Shown here in pieces: positions 14,800-22,193 of a stretch of DNA of 28,374 bases. Under the pieces are notes generated by a model. That model worked only from the letters and a program-made list of their open reading frames with translations, was not told where the DNA came from and did no database searches. The position numbers and the translations under genes were made by a program. Every line of letters starts with the position of its first letter. The stretch's first letter is position 1. This DNA is from JBEKLJ01 sp050010255 (lineage in GTDB: Bacteria > Acidobacteriota > Terriglobia > Bryobacterales > Bryobacteraceae): contig JBEKLJ010000013.1 of NCBI GenBank assembly GCA_050010255.1, forward strand, positions 1 to 28,374, given 5' to 3'.

Positions 14800-15658
14800 G
14801 GGCCTGAGCGCACTCATCTCGAACCGCGCGGCGTCGAAGTCCGAGCAACCCGCGCCAGCCGCGTCGCCCGACAGGCCCGAGGGCATGATCCGCATTGCGG
14901 TTGAGCTGATCGACGCGAACCCACTGCAACCCCGGACGGTGTTTCAGCCCGAGCGCTTGCGCGAGCTGGCCGATTCCATCCAGGTGCACGGTATGATTCA
15001 GCCGCTGGTGGTACGGCCCCACGGGGAGCGGTACCAACTGGTCGCCGGTGAGCGCCGCTGGCGCGCCGCCCGCATCGCGGGCCTGGCTGAGGTCCCGGCC
15101 ATCGTGCAGGCGGTTCCTGACGACCGGCTGCTGGAGATCACGCTGGTCGAGAACATTCAGCGCGAGGACCTCAACCCACTGGAGGTCGCGCATGCCTTCG
15201 ACCGGCTCGCCAGAGAGCTCAAGCTCAGCCACGAGGAGATCGCCCGGCGAACCGGCAAGGATCGCACGACCATCACCAACATGTTGCGGCTCCTGAAGTT
15301 GCCGCCCGACATCCAGCAGCTCGTCGCCGAGCGTCGCCTCTCCATGGGCCACGCTCGATCCATACTGGGCTTGCCCACCGAGGAGTTGCAGAGGCAGGTT
15401 GCCGAGAAGGCCACGGCGCAGGGCCTTTCCGTGCGGCAGGTAGAGCGCCTCGTCCAGAGGATGACCAGCAGCCGCGAGCCCAAGCCGGGGGACGAGGTTC
15501 TCGATCCCAATGTGAAGGCCGCAATCGCCGAGATGGAGCGCATCCTGGGGACGCGCGTGCGCATCCTAGGGAAGCCGGATCAGCGCGGGCGGATCGAGAT
15601 CGAATACTACTCGGGTGACGATTTACAGAGGATCTACACTCTCATCGTGCGGGAGTAG
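14759..15658 (+). CDS. parB: Chromosome-partitioning protein ParB
   Basis: ATG 14759 is preceded by AAGGAG and overlaps parA by 41 bases; 299 residues. The N-terminus RRALGKGLSALI is the ParA-contacting motif. The CTPase/ParB-Srx domain shows NPLQPR, a conserved QPLVVRP and GERRWRA (97-103). The helix-turn-helix that reads parS is in LSHEEIARRTGKDRTTITN, and the C-terminal end LGTRVRI to YYSGDDLQRI is the dimerisation domain. It loads at the two parS sites and spreads as a CTP clamp. A disordered Ala/Pro-rich linker lies at 22-42. Confidence 0.97.
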   Translation: MSKGSEHPRRALGKGLSALISNRAASKSEQPAPAASPDRPEGMIRIAVELIDANPLQPRTVFQPERLRELADSIQVHGMIQPLVVRPHGERYQLVAGERRWRAARIAGLAEVPAIVQAVPDDRLLEITLVENIQREDLNPLEVAHAFDRLARELKLSHEEIARRTGKDRTTITNMLRLLKLPPDIQQLVAERRLSMGHARSILGLPTEELQRQVAEKATAQGLSVRQVERLVQRMTSSREPKPGDEVLDPNVKAAIAEMERILGTRVRILGKPDQRGRIEIEYYSGDDLQRIYTLIVRE

Positions 15659-15686
15659 CGAGCTTTTGACCAGCAGACCTGAGCCC

Positions 15687-15763
15687 TGGTGCCGGCGGCT
15701 GGACTCGAACCAGCGACCTTGGGATTATGAGACCCACGCTCTAACCACCTGAGCTACACCGGC
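15687..15763 (-). tRNA. tRNA-Met (anticodon CAT)
   Basis: The minus-strand cloverleaf has acceptor GCCGGTG pairing with CGCCGGC, D stem GCTC/GAGC, anticodon loop CTCATAA (CAT), T arm GCTGG TTCGAGT CCAGC and encoded CCA at 15687-15689. The innermost anticodon-stem pair is mismatched (T-T). All acceptor pairs are formed except weak G-T choices, so it is more likely elongator Met or a tRNA-Ile2 with modified C34 than the initiator, whose first pair is usually mismatched. Confidence 0.93.
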
Positions 15764-15846
15764 GTTCCTGGTTGGATACCTTCAGCGTAGGTAGTTCACC
15801 GGCACTTTGTCAATCGTCGCCCCAGTTTGGGCGGCTAGGTTAACTA

Positions 15847-15868
15847 ACATTAACAAACGTTAATGTTT
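15847..15868. promoter_or_regulatory. Operator-like palindrome
   Basis: AACATTAAC (15847-15855) and GTTAATGTT (15860-15868) are perfect 9-bp arms around AAAC, in an AT-rich island. It abuts the TTGACA at 15872, the usual location for a regulator site. The binding protein is unknown. Confidence 0.5.
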
Positions 15869-15871
15869 TAT

Positions 15872-15900
15872 TGACAGCACCAGGGATTAGGTGCATATTT
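15872..15900 (+). promoter_or_regulatory. Sigma-70 promoter for candidate RNA
   Basis: A perfect TTGACA (15872-15877), a 17-base spacer and CATATT (15895-15900, four of six to consensus). Transcription would start near 15907. The first real gene is more than 450 bases away and has its own promoter, so the immediate product may be a short RNA. Confidence 0.5.
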
Positions 15901-16180
15901 GAGCTGGAAGCTGGGCCGCAAGGTTTGGCTTCGGGCTTCCGGAGTTGGAAGCCAGGCGGTCTGTCGCATAGCGGCAGGCCAAAACTCATGGGAGGAAGTC
16001 CGTATAGAACGTCCACATGGCGGGCGGCTACCTACTTCCTGGCTGACTGGCCGTGAGCCTTAAGCGCCGGCTGGACCTGAACGTTCCAGCGCGCTGCGGT
16101 ACATTGCACCGCCGGAAGGCAGCAAACGGCCAGGCGCCGTGAGCGGAGGCCGCGCTGATGTAGAAGCGCGGCGGCCGAGA
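15901..16180 (+). ncRNA. Candidate structured RNA (tentative)
   Basis: No convincing protein is encoded in 15764-16359, but stable stems cluster after the promoter. GGCTTCC/GGAAGCC forms a 7-bp hairpin (15934-15953). GGTCTGTCGC and GCGGCAGGCC form a 10-bp hairpin with a 3-base loop and two G-U pairs (15958-15980). AGGTTTGGC (15921-15929) can pair with GCCAAAACT (15978-15986) to close a three-way junction, if the second hairpin opens its outer 3 bp. GCCGCGCT/AGCGCGGC makes an 8-bp hairpin at 16149-16172. It matches no RNA family I recognise. High GC makes some pairing expected by chance. The boundaries are guesses. Confidence 0.3.
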
Positions 16181-16244
16181 TCGCGCCAGCGGGGAGTCGG
16201 CGGTCGCCCTTCTCATTTCCGCTCGCAAAGTTCGCGGCGTCCGA

Positions 16245-16274
16245 TTGACACTCCCGCAAACCCTCCGGTAGATT
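16245..16274 (+). promoter_or_regulatory. Promoter of the glycan operon
   Basis: TTGACA (16245-16250), 18 bases, TAGATT (16269-16274). A start near 16281 leaves a leader of about 80 bases before the ABC-ATPase gene. The perfect -35 makes it one of the best promoters in the window. Confidence 0.55.
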
Positions 16275-16307
16275 CGACATAGGTGACGGCGCCGTGTGGT
16301 GCTGCCG

Positions 16308-16323
16308 GAGCCCGCAAGGGCTC
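16308..16323 (+). promoter_or_regulatory. GCAA-tetraloop hairpin in the leader of the glycan operon
   Basis: GAGCCC GCAA GGGCTC is a perfect six-pair stem closed by a GNRA loop, with CCG/CGG able to extend it past a small bulge. It lies between the promoter and the GTG start at 16360. No T run follows, so a leader structure is more likely than a terminator. Confidence 0.4.
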
Positions 16324-16359
16324 ATCCGGCCGCGTGGCCGCGCCGAAGCGAGCGCTTCA

Positions 16360-17655
16360 GTGAACGCCATCGAGTTCGAGGCTGTCTCGAAAGCCTTCCC
16401 CGTCTACGACTCCCCTGGAGATCGCCTGAAGGAGCTGTTGGTGTGGCAGTGGAAGAGCTTCCACCGCCAGTTCTGGGCTCTGCGCGAGGTCAGCTTCGCC
16501 GTCCGCCGGGGCGAGACGCTCTCCATCATTGGCGAGAACGGGGCCGGAAAGAGCACGCTGCTGGAATTGGTCGCGGGCATTCTGCGGCCGACGGCAGGCA
16601 CCGCCGCGGTCACCGGGCGAGTCTCGGCGCTCCTGGAGCTCGGCTCCGGGTTCGACCCCGAGTACACGGGCCGGGAGAACGTGTATGTGAACGCCGCGGT
16701 GCTCGGGTTCACGCGCCGCCAAACGGAGGACAAACTCCCTCAAATTGAAGAGTTTGCCGACATCGGCGAGTTCCTGGACCGGCCCGTGAAGACCTATTCG
16801 AGCGGCATGGTGGTCCGGCTGGCGTTCGCCGTGGCCATCCACACCGAACCGGAGATCCTGCTCGTCGACGAGGCGCTGGCGGTCGGCGACACGGGCTTCC
16901 GGCAGCGCTGTTTGCGGAAGGTGCATGAACTCCGCTCGCGGGGAGTGACGATCCTGCTGGTCTCGCACTCCATGGCGGACGTGCAGGCCGTCGGAGACCG
17001 GGCGCTATGGCTGGAGGCCGGGCGCGTGCGGCAGATTGGGGAGACCGAATCCGTGGTGGCGAACTACCTGGACGCCATGGCCCGGAAGGACGCGGCCTAC
17101 CTGGGGACTCGCGGCCTGCCGCCCGGCGAGGAAGGGCGGCGCCCCGGCTCGCCACAGCTAGTGGAAGGCGTGCCGAACATCGACCACAGGAGCGGCGACG
17201 GGGGCGCGGAGGTCATCGGCATAGCCGTGCTCGATCCCAGCGGCAGGCCGTTGCGCCTCATCGAGCCGGGCTCGCGCATCATCGTTCGAATCAGCGCGCG
17301 CGCCCGGCGCGACTTGCGCCGGCCGGTCATCGGCTTCCTGCTGCGGAACCACCTCGGCATCGACTTCGCGGGGACGAACAGCGCCCGCGAACGGCTCGAG
17401 CTGCCTCCGCTGGCGGCCGGCGACGTCCACACAGTTGATTTCCACCTGGAGCTGCCGGAGCTGTACCCGGCCTTCTTTTCGATCTCTCCGGCCATCGCCG
17501 ACGGGGAGTTCGAGCGGCGGAGCGCCTGCGACTGGATCGACAACGCCATCACGGTCCAGGTGAGCTCCACCGGCAACCCTGTGTATGGCTATATCCACCT
17601 GCCGTGCCGCGTCGAGCTGAACGCCGCCACGGCCGAGGGGGCGCACCTTGATTGA
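16360..17655 (+). CDS. wzt: Polysaccharide ABC exporter ATPase with glycan-binding domain (Wzt type)
   Basis: GTG 16360 gives 431 residues beginning NAIEFEAVSKAFPVYDSPGDRLKE after the start, the normal opening of Wzt/TagH ATPases; the frame upstream is unrelated. The ATPase domain has Walker A GENGAGKST (58-66), the signature YSSGMVVRLAFA (from 146), Walker B ILLVDEALAVGD and the H-loop LLVSHSM. Residues about 245-425 form a beta-rich Wzt C-terminal domain, which by family knowledge binds the modified end of the glycan and licenses export. The partner permease Wzm is absent from the window. The methyltransferase/coiled-coil gene starts 8 bases before its stop. Confidence 0.92.
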   Translation: MNAIEFEAVSKAFPVYDSPGDRLKELLVWQWKSFHRQFWALREVSFAVRRGETLSIIGENGAGKSTLLELVAGILRPTAGTAAVTGRVSALLELGSGFDPEYTGRENVYVNAAVLGFTRRQTEDKLPQIEEFADIGEFLDRPVKTYSSGMVVRLAFAVAIHTEPEILLVDEALAVGDTGFRQRCLRKVHELRSRGVTILLVSHSMADVQAVGDRALWLEAGRVRQIGETESVVANYLDAMARKDAAYLGTRGLPPGEEGRRPGSPQLVEGVPNIDHRSGDGGAEVIGIAVLDPSGRPLRLIEPGSRIIVRISARARRDLRRPVIGFLLRNHLGIDFAGTNSARERLELPPLAAGDVHTVDFHLELPELYPAFFSISPAIADGEFERRSACDWIDNAITVQVSSTGNPVYGYIHLPCRVELNAATAEGAHLD

Positions 17656-18850
17656 GTTCACGGGAGAGCGGGTGGTACCGGGCCAGATTGATCCGGACCT
17701 GTGGAACGAGCACCTGGCTCGCTATCAGTTCGCCTCACGGCTGGTGGAGGGCCGACGCGTTCTGGACGCGGGCTGCGGGAGCGGCTACGGCTCGGCGCGG
17801 CTGGCGGCCAGCGCGGCTTTCGTGCTGGGCATCGACTCCTCGGCCGAGGCGGTCGACTACGCCCGGACGAACTACGCCTCGCCGAAGGCGGCGTTCTCGC
17901 GGGCCTCCGGCGCGGCTCTGCCACTGGCTGGCGGGTCGATCGACGTGGTGGTCGCCTTCGAGCTCATCGAGCATCTGGCGGACTGGCGGGCGTTTCTCGA
18001 GGAAGCGCGGCGGGTGCTGGCGCCCGGCGGCCTGCTGGTCATCTCCACGCCAAACCGGGAGTACTATGCCGAATCGCGGCAGCTCACCGGCCCGAACCCC
18101 TTTCACGTCCACGAGTTCGATCTCCCGGAGCTGGCCGCGGCGCTGAGCGCGCTGTTCCCGCACGTATCGCTGTATTTGGAGAACCACGTCGCCGCGATCG
18201 CCTTTCAGCCCCTCGATACGACGGGCGGCCGGCGGGTGGAGATCGAGCAGGCGGCCAGGGGGACGGACCCCGCCTCGGCCCACTTCTTCCTGGCGGTGTG
18301 CGGCGCCTCGGCCGTACCCGAGCCGCGGACCTTCGTCTACGTGCCGACCACCGCCAACGTGCTGCGAGAGCGCGAGCTGCACATCGAAAAGGCTGAGGCC
18401 GATGTGGCGCGCCTCCGGCAGGAGAAACAGGAAGTCGTGGAAATGTTCCGGGCCCAGAAGGCCGAGCTCGAGCGGAGCAACCTCTGGGCCGAGGAGCTCG
18501 ACGAGAAGCTCGCCGCGGCGCAGGCGCGCATTGTCGAGCTGCAGCAGGAACTCGCGCAGACGACGGCCGGCTACCAGGCCAGGGTCGCCGATTTGGAGGC
18601 GGAGGACCGCCGCAAGACGGAGTGGGCCGGCCAGCTCGAGGCCGAGCTCGAGGCCAAGGGCCAGGAGCTGTTGAAAACCATCGCGCTGCTCGATGCCGCG
18701 GAAGACACGGTCAGAGAGCGCACCGCCTGGGCGCAGCGGCTGGACGCCGAGGTCCGCGACCTTCGGACGCAGCTCGACCTGGTCCGGGCCTCGCGCTGGG
18801 TGAAGCTGGGCAAGCGTTTCGGCCTGGGCCCGCAGCTCCCGGACGCCTGA
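17648..18850 (+). CDS. SAM methyltransferase with long coiled coil (WbdD-like layout)
   Basis: The start is TTG 17648, supported by the family opening MIEFTGERVVPGQIDPDLW; it overlaps wzt by 8 bases. The product has 400 residues. Residues 1-200 are a class I methyltransferase with VLDAGCGSGYGS as SAM motif I, GIDSSAEAVDYA, FELIEHL and LLVISTPN. Residues about 237-383 are a heptad-rich coiled coil with three WAxxL(D/E) repeats, tryptophans at 280, 326 and 361. The tail RASRWVKLGKRFGLGP is a basic amphipathic motif common in surface-glycan enzymes. In WbdD a methyltransferase caps the O antigen and a coiled coil sets chain length; a similar role is inferred here, without the WbdD kinase domain. 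Confidence 0.85.
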   Translation: MIEFTGERVVPGQIDPDLWNEHLARYQFASRLVEGRRVLDAGCGSGYGSARLAASAAFVLGIDSSAEAVDYARTNYASPKAAFSRASGAALPLAGGSIDVVVAFELIEHLADWRAFLEEARRVLAPGGLLVISTPNREYYAESRQLTGPNPFHVHEFDLPELAAALSALFPHVSLYLENHVAAIAFQPLDTTGGRRVEIEQAARGTDPASAHFFLAVCGASAVPEPRTFVYVPTTANVLRERELHIEKAEADVARLRQEKQEVVEMFRAQKAELERSNLWAEELDEKLAAAQARIVELQQELAQTTAGYQARVADLEAEDRRKTEWAGQLEAELEAKGQELLKTIALLDAAEDTVRERTAWAQRLDAEVRDLRTQLDLVRASRWVKLGKRFGLGPQLPDA

Positions 18851-18851
18851 G

Positions 18852-21194
18852 ATGCGGAGGCTCGGCCGGCTCCTGGGCGCGCTGTTGCTGGCGGCGCTTT
18901 GCCCCTTCGCAATCCTGGCCGCGGCTGCGGCTCTTGGGGTTGCGGACCTCTGCTGGCTGGCGTTCGGCCGGCGGCGGGGCCCCACCAACTCGCGCGCCGG
19001 CACCCGGGCCGCCTCCCTCATAATCCCCAACTGGAACGGGCGGGAGCTGCTGGAGAGATACCTCCCCTCCGTCGTGGCCGCCGCCCAGGGGAACCCGGAC
19101 AACGAAGTCATCGTCGTGGACAACGGCTCCCAGGACGGCAGCGCGGAACTGGTCCGCGAGCGCTTCCCGCAGGTGCGGCTGCTCGAGCTCGAGGAGAACC
19201 GCGGCTTCGGGGGCGGGTCGAACGCCGGCGTGCGGGCGGCGAAGAACGACGTGGTGGTGCTGCTCAACAGCGACATGCGGGTGGAGCCCGGCTTCCTGGC
19301 GCCGCTGCTCGAAGGTTTCAACGACGAGCGCGTCTTCGCCGTATCGTGCCAGATCTTCTTCACCGACGCCGAGCGCCGGCGCGAGGAAACCGGACTGACC
19401 GAGGGCGCCTGGCGGGAGGGCGCGCTCAGGGTCGGGCATCGCGTGGACCCCGGCGTCACGGATCTCTACCCGTGCTTGTACGGCGGCGGTGGCTCGTGCG
19501 CCTTCGACCGGCGAAAGTTCCTGGAGCTGGGAGGGTTCGATTCGCTGTTCAAGCCGTTCTACCTGGAGGACGCGGACCTGGGCTACCTGGCGTGGAAGCG
19601 CGGCTGGCAGGTTTTCTACCAGCCGCGCAGCGCGGTCTACCACGAGCACCGGGGCACGATCGGCCGCCACTTCGACGCCCGCGCGATCCAGGCCGCCTAT
19701 CAGAAGAACTTTGTCCTGTTCGCCTGGAAGAACATCCACGCGTGGCGGAAGCTGGCCGCGCACTTCGGGTGGGCGGCGGGTGGAGCGCTGGTGAGCGCGG
19801 TCTTCGGCGATTCGCCCGAGCGGGCCAGCGGCGGCGGGGTATGGCGGGCGCTGTTCCAGTTGCCGCGAGCGCTGCGGTCTCGCTGGCGAGCGCGGTCGCT
19901 GGCCGTAGTCGGGGACAGCGAGGCGTTCCGGCGGCCGCTCGGGGGCTACTTCCGGGACCGGTTTCAGTTAGCCGGCTCGCGCGCCGTGCCGGAGAGGCCG
20001 GCGGTGCTGTTCGTTTCGCCGTACCCGATCTGCCCGCCGGTGCACGGCGGCGCGGTATTCATGCATGCCACTTTGCGCGAGCTGGCGCGATGGTGCCAGG
20101 TACACCTGGTGTGCCTGCTCGATGAAGAGAGTCAGGCCGCCTGCCACGAGCAAATGGCCCGCGGCTTCTCGTCGGCGGAGTTCCTGGTGCGCCTCGGCGC
20201 GGTGCGGCGCTCGCCGGGCTCCGTGGAGCCGCGCGCCGTGCGCGAGTTCTCGGGCGACGATCTGGCCTGGCTGATCCACAGGCAGATCTACACGCGCGCG
20301 ATCGACATCCTCCAGCTCGAATACACGCCGCTGGCGCAGTACGCCGGGCAGTTCCATCGGATCGGCACGGCGCTTTTCGAGCACGACATCTACTTCCAAT
20401 CGATCGCCCGCGGCCTCCGCCGGCGCGGCGCCTCTCCCCGGCGGCTGACGGCCGCCTACGAGTACCTGCGCGCACTGCGCTATGAACTGCGGATGCTGCC
20501 GCGCATCGACCGGGTGCAAGTGTGCAGCCGGGCCAACCGGGAGTATCTCTCGTCGTTCCTGCCGAAGATGGGCGAGCGGATTCAGGATGGGTTGCGCGCG
20601 GGTATCGCGGTGGCCGACTACGAATTCCACCCGCAAGGGCGGGAGCCGTTCACGATGCTGTTCCTCGGCAGCTTCCGTCACCTGCCGAACCAGGCGGCCC
20701 TGGCGTGGTTCACGGGCCAGGTGCTGCCGCGGGTGATGGAGCGCCGGCCGGAGGCGCGCCTGATCGTCGTCGGCTCCGACCTGCCGACGCACGGGCTTAC
20801 GCGCCGGGCAGGGGTCGAGCCGCGGGGGTTCGTCGAGGACGTGCGGGAGCCCCTGGGCCGTTACGGGGTGTTCGTCTGCCCGGTTCTCAGCGGCTCTGGA
20901 GTGCGCGTGAAACTGCTCGAAGCATTCGCGTCGGGGATTCCGGTGGTCTCAACCAGGCTGGGCGCCGAGGGCCTGACCTCGGAGGACGGGGAACTCTGCG
21001 CGCTGGCAGACGACACGGCCGGCTTCGCCGAGCGGATCCTGCGGTTGTTTTCGGACCAAGCGACCGCCCTCGACATGGCGCGGCGCGCGCGGCTGGAGGT
21101 AGAGGCGAACTGGGACAGCGGAACGATCACCCGGCGCCTGGCGGCGAGCTACCGGCAACTGCTGGCCGAGAAGCGCGGGGGAGCGGCGCCGTAG
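18852..21194 (+). CDS. Bifunctional glycosyltransferase, GT2-GT4 fusion
   Basis: The 780-residue protein starts one base after the previous stop. A hydrophobic segment at about 8-37 can anchor it in the membrane. Residues about 54-310 are a GT-A/GT2 domain: SLIIPNWNGRELLERYL, VVDNGSQDGS, NSD metal motif (about 139-141) and FYLEDADLGYLAWKRGW. A linker of about 70 residues leads to a GT-B/GT4 domain from about 382 (LFVSPYPICPPVHGGAVFMH) to about 775, with FLGSFRHLPNQAAL and CPVLSGSGVRVKLLEAFASGIPVVSTRLGAEGL. Each half should add one sugar; donors and linkages are unknown. It is probably cotranscribed with wzt and the methyltransferase. Confidence 0.9.
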   Translation: MRRLGRLLGALLLAALCPFAILAAAAALGVADLCWLAFGRRRGPTNSRAGTRAASLIIPNWNGRELLERYLPSVVAAAQGNPDNEVIVVDNGSQDGSAELVRERFPQVRLLELEENRGFGGGSNAGVRAAKNDVVVLLNSDMRVEPGFLAPLLEGFNDERVFAVSCQIFFTDAERRREETGLTEGAWREGALRVGHRVDPGVTDLYPCLYGGGGSCAFDRRKFLELGGFDSLFKPFYLEDADLGYLAWKRGWQVFYQPRSAVYHEHRGTIGRHFDARAIQAAYQKNFVLFAWKNIHAWRKLAAHFGWAAGGALVSAVFGDSPERASGGGVWRALFQLPRALRSRWRARSLAVVGDSEAFRRPLGGYFRDRFQLAGSRAVPERPAVLFVSPYPICPPVHGGAVFMHATLRELARWCQVHLVCLLDEESQAACHEQMARGFSSAEFLVRLGAVRRSPGSVEPRAVREFSGDDLAWLIHRQIYTRAIDILQLEYTPLAQYAGQFHRIGTALFEHDIYFQSIARGLRRRGASPRRLTAAYEYLRALRYELRMLPRIDRVQVCSRANREYLSSFLPKMGERIQDGLRAGIAVADYEFHPQGREPFTMLFLGSFRHLPNQAALAWFTGQVLPRVMERRPEARLIVVGSDLPTHGLTRRAGVEPRGFVEDVREPLGRYGVFVCPVLSGSGVRVKLLEAFASGIPVVSTRLGAEGLTSEDGELCALADDTAGFAERILRLFSDQATALDMARRARLEVEANWDSGTITRRLAASYRQLLAEKRGGAAP

Positions 21195-21226
21195 CCGGGA
21201 TGTTTCACCGGCAATCTGCTGCGGCG

Positions 21227-21296
21227 CGGAAAACGGGTACAGGCAGCACTGTCCACGCGCTGCGCTTGGGACAGTGCTGCCTGACCCCGTTTTCCG
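21227..21296. repeat. REP-like hairpin element B, possible terminator
   Basis: Arms 21227-21254 and 21269-21296 are 28 bases each, matching at 26 positions around a 14-base loop; the inner part GGCAGCACTGTCC is perfect. It lies 32 bases past the stop of the GT2-GT4 gene, and between convergent genes, so it may end transcription. Its GGGGTCAG/GGGACAG core recalls RAYT-linked REP families and hairpin element A at 3185-3271. The 21195-21376 spacer has nothing else. Confidence 0.75.
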
Positions 21297-21376
21297 CTCT
21301 GGCCCCGTTTTGGGCGCCGGCTGCGCGGCGGTGCGCGTCGCTACGATCGTGGTGAAATATCCGCGCTAGGAAGGAG

Positions 21377-21991
21377 CTATTTCCGGCCACGGTCATGCTT
21401 GAGCCGGGCCGCGAGCCGGTCGGCGATCCGCCCAGCGGCGCGGTCGAACTCGACCGAGGTGCTGCCATGCGGCCGCTCGTAGACCGACCAGACCACCGCA
21501 CGGGTTCCGGCGTCCACGAGGAAGACGGTGCCCTTGGCGCGGCCGAACGTGGAGAACGACACCGTCTGCTCCACCTTGGCGGGCGTCTCGGCCGCGGCCT
21601 GGGCCGGCTGCTGCTCGGCTTGGGTTGCGCCTCCGGAGGCGACAGTGGCGGGCGCAGCGGGACTAGCCGGGGCAGCGGGCGTGGCTTTGGCGGCGGGCGT
21701 AGTGGCCGCGACGGGGGCCACCGTGACAGCAGGCGGGGCGGGCGGCGGGAACAGATCGTTCATGCGGTCCTCGAAGGCAGCGCCCAGCCGGTCCGTGAAC
21801 ACCGCATCCGCCTTCTTCGGGTCGGTGACGACTTCGAAGGTTCCAGCGTTCGTGATGCGGTTGGCAAGGTATTGGTCCAAGCCGCTCGCCATTGGGAAGA
21901 AATAGACCCGGCGGACGGCGGAAAGCGGAGCGCCCGGCTGGGCGCCGAGCGCTCCAAATGCTAGCAACAAGAAAACGGCGGCAGACTTCAT
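21377..21991 (-). CDS. Secreted protein of unknown function with Ala/Pro-rich insert
   Basis: ATG 21991 gives 204 residues and opens with a signal peptide, MKSAAVFLLLAFGALGAQPG; GGAAG lies seven bases upstream. The frame runs on to 22081 without a signal. After the signal, residues about 22-85 form a small domain (VRRVYFFPMASGLDQYLANRI, FEVVTDPKKADAVFTDRLG). Residues about 86-147 are a low-complexity Ala/Pro/Thr linker. The last 55 residues return to folded sequence (GTVFLVDAGTRAVVWSVYERP, then an amphipathic helix). I do not recognise the family; the two folded parts look like one alpha/beta domain split by the linker. It sits in antisense orientation within the glycan locus. Confidence 0.75.
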   Translation of the reverse strand: MKSAAVFLLLAFGALGAQPGAPLSAVRRVYFFPMASGLDQYLANRITNAGTFEVVTDPKKADAVFTDRLGAAFEDRMNDLFPPPAPPAVTVAPVAATTPAAKATPAAPASPAAPATVASGGATQAEQQPAQAAAETPAKVEQTVSFSTFGRAKGTVFLVDAGTRAVVWSVYERPHGSTSVEFDRAAGRIADRLAARLKHDRGRK

Positions 21992-22128
21992 GGCAGATCT
22001 TCCATCATAAGGCCATCGCGGCCGGAGCGTTCCGCGCGGATCGAATCCGCGGCTAGAGGCAAGCCCTGCCGGCCCGTCCATTAAGACGCGCCAGGCGGCG
22101 TGAAGGACGGAGGGCCCAAAAAAATTCG

Positions 22129-22157
22129 TTTACCGGGAGGGAGCGGAGTGCTAGTAT
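22129..22157 (+). promoter_or_regulatory. Extended -10 promoter of the second glycosyltransferase operon
   Basis: TTTACC (22129-22134), 17 bases, then TAGTAT (22152-22157) preceded by TGC, an extended -10. Transcription would start about 30 bases before ATG 22194. The same TGnTAGTAT form occurs before parA. Confidence 0.5.
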
Positions 22158-22193
22158 TAGACAGCCACCCGCCCGCGGCGCAAACAATCATTC

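Noticed and set aside
15991..16002. GGAGGAAGTCCG, similar to the conserved GAGGAAAGTCC of RNase P RNA
   Set aside because: The other conserved RNase P elements and the long closing stem are missing nearby.
16105..16130. CCGGAAGG followed by AGCA, similar to the SRP RNA tip
   Set aside because: The opposite-strand CAGG side of the internal loop is absent, and the pairing differs from the SRP helix.
15687..16293. A genomic island inserted at tRNA-Met
   Set aside because: There is no integrase, no repeat of the tRNA 3' end, and the glycan genes do not obviously differ in base composition.
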